7,298 nucleotides of DNA, taken from CAYMAX01 sp964388595. GTDB lineage: Bacteria; Bacteroidota; Bacteroidia; Bacteroidales; UBA932. The position numbers were made by a program, and so were the translations under genes. Position 1 is the stretch's first letter; each line of letters opens with the position of its first letter. The stretch lies in contig CAYMAX010000065.1 of assembly GCA_964388595.1 (NCBI GenBank), positions 1 through 7,298 on the forward strand. The letters are read 5' to 3'. Under the pieces are notes generated by a model. It made no database searches, was not told the DNA's origin, and saw only the letters and a program-made list of their open reading frames with translations. Positions 1-5,986 of this stretch are shown piece after piece.

Positions 1-136
1 CAATCAATAAATATGTTGCATTTATAATTTCTGTGCTCTTTGCAACCTGGCCTTCTTTTCTGGCATCCGTAAGTTTTTTTGCTGTTGGTGCCTCAGTCTT
101 TTCTCCACCAGGACCATCTTTTGCAAAAAACTGTAA
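1..136 (-). other. FlhB-like segment, probable foreign or chimeric sequence
   Basis: Translated on the minus strand in the ftsI frame, this segment carries the hallmark opening of the FlhB/YscU family: GEKTE, then PTAKKL, DARKEGQVAKS and the start of a hydrophobic stretch (TYLLI) at the window edge. In Clostridia-type FlhB, LQFFAKDGPGG is a common lead-in to GEKTE, so the match seems to begin exactly at LQFF (125-136). FlhB is the inner-membrane switch protein of the flagellar export gate. Nothing else in the window is flagellar, and Bacteroidales generally lack flagella. I infer that the segment comes from a different organism and was joined here. Confidence 0.72.
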
Positions 137-238
137 ATAGATGATTCTCCCCACAATCACTATCCCTATAACGACTATGATCAGGTAGATCCATTTAAAT
201 CTCTTGACTATCTCTTGTATGTTGTTACTTTCCGACAT
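1..238 (-). CDS. ftsI: FtsI/PBP N-terminus running in frame into FlhB-like sequence (3' end outside window)
   Basis: The frame opens with ATG at 238-236, overlaps the last 14 bases of ftsL, and stays open to the window edge (79 codons). Residues 1-36 look like the start of division penicillin-binding protein FtsI: a short cytoplasmic stretch, one membrane segment at about 17-35 (WIYLIIVVIGIVIVGRIIY), then LQF. Position directly after ftsL is the normal place for ftsI, the septal peptidoglycan transpeptidase. From about residue 36 the text no longer resembles a PBP. It reads FFAKDGPGGEKTEAPTAKKL followed by DARKEGQVAKS, the conserved N-terminus of the flagellar type III export protein FlhB, especially of Firmicutes. 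The FtsI assignment rests on context and topology; the FlhB match rests on recalled motifs. An assembly or cloning chimera is more likely than a real fusion, which would disrupt an essential gene. Confidence 0.7.
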   Translation of the reverse strand, partial: MSESNNIQEIVKRFKWIYLIIVVIGIVIVGRIIYLQFFAKDGPGGEKTEAPTAKKLTDARKEGQVAKSTEIINATYLLI

Positions 239-560
239 CTTCCGACAATAATATTCTCACAGGAGGGACCTTAGGAGCTTTGAGGGTGGAATTCTTCTCT
301 TGCAACATCTTTTCTATCTCCCCACGCTGGCTCAAATGAAGCAGCCTTGATTGTTTACCCGTATATTCAGCTTTAAGATTTCTCAGCTCATCTTGATTGC
401 GAGCCATAGTCCGCATAGTGTCTCTCACTCCATAGTGGATAGAGATGTAGAGAATAATCAGGACAAAAATGTAAAGAAGAAGTTTCCAATACCTGACTAT
501 TCCCCCTCTAAGCAGTAAAATCTGCCCCCCAAACAAGTTTGCGAAAATATTTTTACTCAT
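225..560 (-). CDS. ftsL: FtsL-like cell division protein
   Basis: This 111-residue bitopic protein has a short cytoplasmic N-terminus, one membrane helix at about residues 24-43 (YWKLLLYIFVLIILYISIHY), and a periplasmic charged region at about 48-90 with coiled-coil character. In the family, FtsL joins FtsB and FtsQ in the divisome and helps activate FtsW/FtsI. Sequence conservation in FtsL is poor, so the call rests on size, topology and its place between rsmH and ftsI, where the Bacteroidetes FtsL-like family sits. Its ATG (560-558) overlaps the rsmH TGA as ATGA, and its end overlaps the ftsI start by 14 bases, so translation of the three genes is probably coupled. The basic N-terminus (FGGQILLLRGGIVRYWK) is intact. 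Confidence 0.85.
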   Translation of the reverse strand: MSKNIFANLFGGQILLLRGGIVRYWKLLLYIFVLIILYISIHYGVRDTMRTMARNQDELRNLKAEYTGKQSRLLHLSQRGEIEKMLQEKNSTLKAPKVPPVRILLSEDVGK

Positions 561-1468
561 GCCATAACCCTTTCTCCCACTCTTAATTTGGCGCTTCTTG
601 CACGTGTGTTATGAGATATCTCCCCTTCACAGGGAAGAAAAGGCTTCTTGGTAATGGCTCTGAACGGGACTTCTTTTTTTCCGTAAATGTCCTTATGTTC
701 TATCCCGTCTATAGTTCCGGAACGGAAATAATTCTTTACCATTCTGTCTTCGAGAGAATGATAAGTGATAATTGATATTTTACCTCCCGGTCTTAGAGAT
801 TTCTCAGCTCCTCTGAGAAAATATTCAAGACTACTCATCTCTCCGTTGACTTCTATCCTCAATGCTTGATATATTTTGGCTAAGAATTTGTGCTCTGCAG
901 TGGCAGGAATCACTTTTTCGAGAGCTTTTTTCAAACTATTTGTATCAGTGATTTGGTTTTTCTCGCGGTACAGGCAGATAAGATTTGCAATTTTTCTGCT
1001 ATTTTCAAGTTCACCATAGACCTTGAAGATGCGGGCAAGGTCTTCTTCCCGATAATTATTCAATATGTCAGTAGCACTTTTATCTGACAGGGTATTCATC
1101 CTCATATCAAGAGTAGAATCCTCAAATCTGAATGAGAACCCTCTTTCAGATGTATCGAATTGATGAGATGAGACTCCGAGATCTGCTAAAATGCCATCGA
1201 CATGGTCAAATCCGTTATATTTGATAAAATTGTGAATAAACCTGAAATTGTTATGAACCACCATCACTCTCTTATCTTTGGGGACATTGGCGAAGGCATC
1301 CTCGTCCTTGTCAAAGACTATCAAACGTCCTTTATCGCCGAGATGTGACAAGATTTCCCGACTGTGTCCGCCACCTCCCAGTGTAGCATCAACATATATT
1401 CCGTTTTGATTAATCTCGAGAGCGTCCACACTCTCTTTAAGAAGTACAGGTGTATGGTAAGTTGACAT
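557..1468 (-). CDS. rsmH: 16S rRNA (cytosine(1402)-N(4))-methyltransferase RsmH
   Basis: The 303-residue product has all the usual RsmH (MraW) motifs. The SAM-binding loop DATLGGGGHS is at 27-36, DLGVSS at 96-101, RGFSF at 109-113, LDMRM at 120-124, RIEVNGE at 204-210, ITYHSLEDRMVK at 234-245, and the C-terminal RARSAKLRV at 289-297. Length is normal for the family. The enzyme uses S-adenosylmethionine to methylate N4 of C1402 in the 16S rRNA decoding centre. The ATG at 1468-1466 has a strong GGAGGAG ribosome-binding sequence just upstream (1474-1480), which is notable because many genes of this phylum lack one. The gene starts 25 bases after the end of mraZ and overlaps ftsL by 4 bases, so it belongs to the same transcript. 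Confidence 0.97.
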   Translation of the reverse strand: MSTYHTPVLLKESVDALEINQNGIYVDATLGGGGHSREILSHLGDKGRLIVFDKDEDAFANVPKDKRVMVVHNNFRFIHNFIKYNGFDHVDGILADLGVSSHQFDTSERGFSFRFEDSTLDMRMNTLSDKSATDILNNYREEDLARIFKVYGELENSRKIANLICLYREKNQITDTNSLKKALEKVIPATAEHKFLAKIYQALRIEVNGEMSSLEYFLRGAEKSLRPGGKISIITYHSLEDRMVKNYFRSGTIDGIEHKDIYGKKEVPFRAITKKPFLPCEGEISHNTRARSAKLRVGERVMA

Positions 1469-1493
1469 AAATATCTCCTCCCGGTTTTAGTAG

Positions 1494-1940
1494 TTATCCT
1501 AATATTTTAGTAGCAAGGGAAACGAATTCGTCATTATCCATTTTGGAAGAATCGAACATCTCTTTGGCCCACAATTCTATCTTGTGGTCATTACCGCAAA
1601 ATATCACTTCCTTGTCTACGGAGATGCTGTCGAGAAGAGATTTGGGGATTAATATTCTTCCAAGTTTTTCGTCAGGTTCAATGAGTGCCCTATTACCCAT
1701 ATAACCCCTCCAGAACCTGCTGTGCTGTGGATTAAAGAAATTCAACCTGGATTTGATAGCTTCAGATTCGGTCTCCCATTGAGAATATGTGAAGATGGTA
1801 AGACAAGGAGAAAAGAGGTCCTTTTTGACAACAAATCGAAGCGGTTCATCTTGATTCATAAGAGATTTGAAGGCAGAAGGGAACACGAGTCTTCCTTTGT
1901 CATCGAGCTTACCTTTATATTCTCCTACGAATTTTACCAT
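1494..1940 (-). CDS. mraZ: Transcriptional regulator MraZ
   Basis: At 148 residues this has the normal MraZ size and its two AbrB-like (SpoVT/MraZ) half-domains. The first is at about 1-55 with GEYKGKLDDKGRLVFP (6-21). The second is at about 80-125 with EKLGRILIPKSLL (91-103). MraZ forms a ring-shaped oligomer that binds short direct repeats upstream of its own gene and, in bacteria where it has been studied, represses the division and cell-wall cluster. Here it is the first gene of the minus-strand cluster, followed by rsmH after 25 bases. The ATG at 1940-1938 sits at the conserved MxxFxGEY start. There is no clear Shine-Dalgarno sequence, and a perfect -7 promoter box ends only five bases upstream. 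The phased repeats at 1956-1998 are its likely operator. Confidence 0.96.
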   Translation of the reverse strand: MVKFVGEYKGKLDDKGRLVFPSAFKSLMNQDEPLRFVVKKDLFSPCLTIFTYSQWETESEAIKSRLNFFNPQHSRFWRGYMGNRALIEPDEKLGRILIPKSLLDSISVDKEVIFCGNDHKIELWAKEMFDSSKMDNDEFVSLATKILG

Positions 1941-1944
1941 AGCG

Positions 1945-1976
1945 CAAATCTATAAAAAGTTTTCCACATTTTTCCA
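1945..1976 (-). promoter_or_regulatory. Candidate mraZ promoter (perfect -7 box, weak -33)
   Basis: On the minus strand TAGATTTG (1952-1945) matches the Bacteroidetes -7 consensus TAnnTTTG exactly. At a 21-base spacing the -33 position is TGG (1976-1974) rather than TTG, and it lies inside the middle operator repeat, which would suit repression by MraZ. The -7 box ends five bases before the mraZ ATG, so initiation here would give a leaderless or nearly leaderless transcript. A promoter further upstream is not excluded. Confidence 0.45.
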
Positions 1977-1998
1977 TATAATTACAAAGTTTTCCACA
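1956..1998. promoter_or_regulatory. Phased TTTTCCA repeats, probable MraZ operator
   Basis: The plus strand carries the identical 13-mer AAAGTTTTCCACA at 1956-1968 and 1986-1998, plus a TTTTCCA core at 1970-1976. Core positions 1960, 1970 and 1990 lie on a 10-bp grid, with the 1980 slot degenerate. Read toward mraZ these are TGGAAAA repeats. In E. coli MraZ binds TGGGN repeats separated by 5 bp, which also gives a 10-bp period, so spacing and core agree with the known mode of binding. The assignment to MraZ is inference from location and spacing. Confidence 0.75.
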
Positions 1999-2053
1999 AA
2001 ATTTTTTAGGACTTCTCAAAAAACCTTATCTTGCACTCATAAAAGGCAATATT

Positions 2054-3397
2054 ATGAGCATTAAAAATTTCTTTAAAAACAAATTCGTATTGGGAGTAGT
2101 AGCAGGTGTAGGAGGGATTTTGGTGTTGGGTGGAATAATTTTTATGGCGGTGAAATTATCGCATAATATTCAGTCTGAAAGCAGGGATGAAGCGGTGGTG
2201 GAAGTGACTCAAGAGTTGCCTCAAGATGATATCTATGAGTATGGTATTTCGATTGCAGAATATGATACGGAGGAGGGCAGTATCAGAAACGGAGAGTTCT
2301 TCTCGACTCTGATGACTCGTCTTGGTGTCTCGCAAAATCAGATTTACAATATTACAAATAAGGCAAAAGGTATTTTCGACATGAGACAGATAAAAGTGGG
2401 GAATATGTATCACGCATTTTTTACCAAAGATGAAGCTCATTCTCTTGCTTATCTTGTGTACGAAAAAGATAAATTGTCTTATGTCCTTTTTTCTGTCAAA
2501 GACTCACTCTATGTGCAGGTCCACGAGAGAGATGTGCAGACTGTTATTGACTATGTGGAGGTGAAAATAAATACCTCCCTGTGGGAAGATGTGGACAAGT
2601 CAGATGCTCCTCTGCTTTTGGCTCTCAAATTGGCAGACATTTATGCCTGGAGTATCGACTTCTTCGGTCTTCAGAAAGGAGATTCTTTTAAGGCAGTCTA
2701 CGAGAAAGTGATGTGCGATGGTAAGGTGCTCACAGTAGAAAATGTCCTTTATTCGGAGTTTATACATCAAAATAAATCCTACGAAGTCTTTTATTATGAT
2801 GCAGGAGACAAAGGCAATCTCTACTGGAATGAGAAAGGGGAGAGTATGAGAAAAGCTTTTCTAAAAGCCCCTCTGAGTTTTACCCGTATCAGTTCAGGTT
2901 TTTCTTACGCTCGCAAACATCCCGTCACTCGTAAAGTGAGTCCGCACACAGGTGTAGATTATGCAGCACCAATGGGGACAGAGGTGATGAGCATAGGAGA
3001 CGGAGTAGTGGTCTTCAAAGGGAAAAAAGGCAATGAGGGCAATATGGTGAAAATCAAACACAATTCGACATATACTTCTGCTTATTTACATCTTTCCAGA
3101 TTTGGTAAAAATGTGGCGATGGGGCAGAGGGTACGCCAGGGAGAAATCATTGGATATGTTGGGAGCACAGGCCGTTCCACCGGTCCTCATTTGGATTTCA
3201 GAATATGGAAAAACGGCTCTCCTATCAATCCCCTGAAGATGCAGTCGCCTCCTGCAGTCCCCATCTCCTCTAAAGAGATGCCTAACTTCGAGAAGCAGAA
3301 ACTCTCTGCCATTAATTTGAAAGATAGATTCTTGGCACGCAACCAGTTAGGAATAATGGTGGAAAGACTGCACCCCGACTCAGAAGGAGAGCAGTAA
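2054..3397 (+). CDS. Membrane-anchored M23 (LytM-type) metallopeptidase
   Basis: This 447-residue protein has a short cytoplasmic start, one membrane segment at about 11-34, a periplasmic region at about 80-270 that resembles the domains preceding M23 in Csd3/ShyA-type endopeptidases, and a C-terminal M23 domain at about 280-395. Visible zinc-site residues are H298 and D302 (HTGVD), with the HLS motif at 345-347 (YLHLS, H346) and PHLDFRIW starting at 378. M23 enzymes cleave peptide cross-links in peptidoglycan. The usual HxH is HxD here (H379, D381); I recall the same GPHLD in Bacteroidetes relatives, so it need not mean loss of activity. The gene diverges from mraZ across 113 bases and overlaps convergent menA by 18 bases. 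No ribosome-binding sequence is obvious. Confidence 0.92.
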   Translation: MSIKNFFKNKFVLGVVAGVGGILVLGGIIFMAVKLSHNIQSESRDEAVVEVTQELPQDDIYEYGISIAEYDTEEGSIRNGEFFSTLMTRLGVSQNQIYNITNKAKGIFDMRQIKVGNMYHAFFTKDEAHSLAYLVYEKDKLSYVLFSVKDSLYVQVHERDVQTVIDYVEVKINTSLWEDVDKSDAPLLLALKLADIYAWSIDFFGLQKGDSFKAVYEKVMCDGKVLTVENVLYSEFIHQNKSYEVFYYDAGDKGNLYWNEKGESMRKAFLKAPLSFTRISSGFSYARKHPVTRKVSPHTGVDYAAPMGTEVMSIGDGVVVFKGKKGNEGNMVKIKHNSTYTSAYLHLSRFGKNVAMGQRVRQGEIIGYVGSTGRSTGPHLDFRIWKNGSPINPLKMQSPPAVPISSKEMPNFEKQKLSAINLKDRFLARNQLGIMVERLHPDSEGEQ

Positions 3398-4288
3398 GGA
3401 TAGAGAGACAAAAACGCCAAATGAGATAATGCATAATGAGCAGTGGGCGAGCACTTTGTTGAGACAGGTCCCGTCTTTGGTCTGCTGCAGTTCTGAAAAT
3501 GTAAGAATGTGTGCTGTCAGGTAGAGCAACAAAAATGACAATCCATAGAAATTGCTAAGTGGGTGGATGCTCAAAAGAACACCTACAATACCCTGAAAGA
3601 GAAAAAACAATCGTGACAATCTTGCCCCTTTTGACTCTCCCAATCTTTCTATTGCCATCACGATAATGGTTCGTTTTCCGTGGAGTCTGTCCTCTCTCCG
3701 GTCACGATAATTATTAACAATCAAAAGTGTGTCTGTGACTACTCCGCAAGCCAAGGAGAGAAGGAGCAAATCTACTGTAAAACAATGCCTTTGGATGAAA
3801 TATGTAAACCCGACAGGGACTATCCCAAAGAAGATGATTACCAATAAATCTCCCCATCCCCTGTATGAAAGCAGAGTGGAGTAAAGGAAAGCAAAAACAA
3901 CGCATACCATCCCCACAATTATCATACTCCACCCACCATAAAAAATGAGAGGCATCCCTGCCAAACAGGCGAGTGCTGTCACTATTATGATTCCCCATCT
4001 CATGGCCTGAGGAGTAATCCATCCTGAAGCACATGCCCTCTTGGGTCCGAGTCTTTCTTCTCCGTCGCTCCCTTTTCGATAATCTATGTAATCGTTGATG
4101 AGATTGGCATCTATTTGCATCATCAGTGCAAATAATACACAAAGCGCAAAAGGGAGCCATCCAATCTCACCTCCGCAGTCGCGATAGGCGAGGGATCCAC
4201 CCACCAGTACAGGTGTGATGGCGGCAGCAAGAGTCTTGGGGCGAATGGCTGCTATCCAGGAAGAGACACTATTTGGGAGATGTTGCAT
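3380..4288 (-). CDS. menA: 1,4-dihydroxy-2-naphthoate polyprenyltransferase (menaquinone synthesis)
   Basis: This integral membrane UbiA-family prenyltransferase of 302 residues has about eight to nine hydrophobic segments. It carries two aspartate-rich motifs that bind Mg-diphosphate: NDYIDYRKGSD at 65-75 and NNYRDRREDRLHGKRT at 192-207. IRPKTL (15-20) and GPKRACASGWIT (81-92) are typical of MenA, which attaches the polyprenyl tail to 1,4-dihydroxy-2-naphthoate to give demethylmenaquinone. I chose ATG 4288-4286 because the family begins with a short SSWIAAIRPKTL-type N-terminus. The open frame extends to 4480, but that part is only the antisense-free overlap with the upstream Gre/Nudix gene. 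The chosen start overlaps that gene's end by 20 bases, which suggests coupled translation. No terminator is visible before the convergent M23 gene. Confidence 0.93.
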   Translation of the reverse strand: MQHLPNSVSSWIAAIRPKTLAAAITPVLVGGSLAYRDCGGEIGWLPFALCVLFALMMQIDANLINDYIDYRKGSDGEERLGPKRACASGWITPQAMRWGIIIVTALACLAGMPLIFYGGWSMIIVGMVCVVFAFLYSTLLSYRGWGDLLVIIFFGIVPVGFTYFIQRHCFTVDLLLLSLACGVVTDTLLIVNNYRDRREDRLHGKRTIIVMAIERLGESKGARLSRLFFLFQGIVGVLLSIHPLSNFYGLSFLLLYLTAHILTFSELQQTKDGTCLNKVLAHCSLCIISFGVFVSLSLLLSF

Positions 4289-5426
4289 TACCAGACAAAG
4301 ACAATGATGAATATTCAGATTCGAAGGCGGGGGTAAAAATCTTCTTGCCCATCTGTTCCAGTATCTCCTTCTGTGACCAGAAACGACCTCCATCCAACTC
4401 TTGGCTTGGGAATATCGGTCCGTCGTAGAGTGTTCTGAAAGAGTGAACAAGTTCTTTTTCGATGGGAGATTCAAAAACAAATCGTTTGATGAAAACAGGT
4501 GTGAAGTCCTCTATCCCGAGTTCTTCTTTCGTCTCTCGGCGAAGGGCATTATCTATGGATTCTCCAAATCCCACATGTCCACCTACAGAAATATCCCATT
4601 TCCCGGGCTGGATATCTTTCCACGAAGGACGTTTTTGAAGATAGAGCTCTCCCTTCGAATTGAAAACATAGAGATGTACGACAGGGTGGAGAAGTTTGCT
4701 TCCATTGTGGCATTGCCATCTGGCTGCACGTCCCACCGTGATCCCCCTTTCATTCATAATTGGAAAGATTTCATTGGCATTATCTCGTGGTGCTGTGGTA
4801 GGTGCAGCGGGTACTTCAGGAGAGTTATCCTCGGAGCAGGTATTAACGTGCTTGGGATGAGGATTCTTAAGTGCCGAATTTGGCGATTTGTCTCTGATGT
4901 GTTTTTTGGGAGACTCCGACTTTATGGGAGAAGAAGAGATTTTCAGGATAGTGACCGTTTGTTCCCCTGAAGGAAGAGGGATTGTCACTGCATCTCCCTC
5001 TTTATGACCATTTATAGCTTTGGCGAATGGAGAATAATAAGTTATAAAACCCTTGACGGCGTCTGATTCGTCTGCTCCGGTAATATGCAGGATTTTGATA
5101 CTATCTTCTTTTTCTATTCTGAGGGAGACCCAACATCCGAAGCATACAACACCCTTAGGCATTGAAGCGGGGTCCTGTACCACTGCAGTGCAGATTCTCT
5201 CCTCGAGAAGCTTGAGTTTGGAGTTAATGAAATTGTGAGTGACCCGCTTGTCTGTCTCGTTACCAGAGGTATTATCTCTTTCGCGAATCAGATGTTCTTT
5301 CTCCGCTGTGAGGGCATTCATACCATCAATGGTAACATAGTTGACCATCCCTTGAGGCAGGAAAGCTCTTGGGGGCACCATCGGCACCTCTTCCTGGTCA
5401 CCATCTTTGACAAAACCTCTGCTCAT
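4269..5426 (-). CDS. Fusion of a GreA/GreB-like elongation factor and a Nudix hydrolase
   Basis: The 385-residue product joins two domains. Residues 1-163 are a Gre-like protein: MSRGFVKDGDQEEV at the start, a short helical region at about 34-82, and an FKBP-like C-domain (about 90-163) with YYSPFAKAINGHKEGD (130-145). Gre factors bind the RNA polymerase secondary channel and stimulate transcript cleavage. Residues about 164-215 are a Ser/Pro/Lys/Asn-rich linker. Residues 216-375 are a Nudix hydrolase of the IPP-isomerase-like type, with HNGSKLLHPVVHLYVF (240-255) and a full Nudix box from G283: E289, R297-E298, E301-E302, G304. ATG 5426-5424 is chosen because MSRGF is the conserved family start; an in-frame ATG at 5480 would add 18 unrelated residues inside the upstream gene. 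The frame is continuous, with no sign of a frameshift. The substrate is unknown. Confidence 0.88.
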   Translation of the reverse strand: MSRGFVKDGDQEEVPMVPPRAFLPQGMVNYVTIDGMNALTAEKEHLIRERDNTSGNETDKRVTHNFINSKLKLLEERICTAVVQDPASMPKGVVCFGCWVSLRIEKEDSIKILHITGADESDAVKGFITYYSPFAKAINGHKEGDAVTIPLPSGEQTVTILKISSSPIKSESPKKHIRDKSPNSALKNPHPKHVNTCSEDNSPEVPAAPTTAPRDNANEIFPIMNERGITVGRAARWQCHNGSKLLHPVVHLYVFNSKGELYLQKRPSWKDIQPGKWDISVGGHVGFGESIDNALRRETKEELGIEDFTPVFIKRFVFESPIEKELVHSFRTLYDGPIFPSQELDGGRFWSQKEILEQMGKKIFTPAFESEYSSLSLSGNATSPK

Positions 5427-5433
5427 GTTGAGA

Positions 5434-5967
5434 CTAAAATTGGAAAGCGACTTTAAATGCCACGCCTGAATTATTTTCAAGTGTGCCTGTAAGTCGCAAA
5501 GACTGGAGAATGTACCCTATGCTGCAATTAATCTGCTTATCTTTCTTGCCGACGCCAAATCCCATACCGATGGCAGGGGAGAAAGTATATCCACCAGTAA
5601 CGCCATCGATATCGGTAAGGTGAAAGAGATATCCACCATCGATGGAGATAAAGAGATTATTTTTCTTTCCTACAGGGAGATAACCTTTGACATTGAGATA
5701 AACAGGTAATGCGGGGAACCATATCAGCTGATTGTTTATCTTATAGACATAGTCATTGAGGCCTGTACCTATACCCATGGCAAAATATTTACCGAAGCGT
5801 GCCCCAGTGATGAGATTCATCGACACTGAGCCAATCACAGCCTCGGGTGCCATCAGTACTGTCGCTCCCAAAAAAGCTTCTCCCTGATATTTTATCTTCT
5901 TGTCTTGAGAAAAGAGAGAAGATGTAAGAGTCATCATTATCGCAATGCAAAGTAGTAATTTCTTCAT
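5434..5967 (-). CDS. Small outer-membrane beta-barrel protein of unknown function
   Basis: The 177-residue product has a signal peptide at 1-20 (MKKLLLCIAIMMTLTSSLFS, with likely cleavage before Q21). The rest alternates polar and hydrophobic residues and is rich in Gly and aromatic residues (GARFGKYFAMGIGTGL, LPVYLNVKGYLPV, IGMGFGVG). It ends in a phenylalanine (KVAFQF), the typical C-terminal signal recognised by the BAM complex. Size fits an eight-stranded barrel. I do not recognise a specific family, and transport, adhesion or structural roles are all possible. It starts 19 bases after cutC and ends 7 bases before the Gre/Nudix start, so it is probably cotranscribed with both. Confidence 0.8.
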   Translation of the reverse strand: MKKLLLCIAIMMTLTSSLFSQDKKIKYQGEAFLGATVLMAPEAVIGSVSMNLITGARFGKYFAMGIGTGLNDYVYKINNQLIWFPALPVYLNVKGYLPVGKKNNLFISIDGGYLFHLTDIDGVTGGYTFSPAIGMGFGVGKKDKQINCSIGYILQSLRLTGTLENNSGVAFKVAFQF

Positions 5968-5986
5968 GACGGATGAGATATAATGG

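Noticed and set aside
2000..2053. A plus-strand promoter for the M23 gene
   Set aside because: The best -7 candidate (TATCTTGC) has two mismatches and no TTG at the -33 distance, so I did not list it as a feature.
1867..2064. A 65-residue plus-strand frame across the mraZ upstream region
   Set aside because: It runs antisense through mraZ and the operator repeats and has no conserved features.
3714..4160. A 148-residue minus-strand open frame rich in Cys, His and Arg
   Set aside because: It is an alternative frame inside menA; the menA frame has both aspartate motifs and the membrane segments.
4289..4480. N-terminal extension of the menA frame by 64 residues
   Set aside because: The extension is polar, unlike MenA, and is an out-of-frame reading of the Nudix C-terminus. 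ATG 4288 gives the usual family length.
4401..4970. A 189-residue plus-strand open frame
   Set aside because: It lies antisense to the Nudix domain and linker of a clearly conserved protein and shows no recognisable domain.
5427..5480. Earlier ATG for the Gre/Nudix gene
   Set aside because: It would add 18 residues encoded within the outer-membrane protein gene, while MSRGF at 5426 is the conserved family start.
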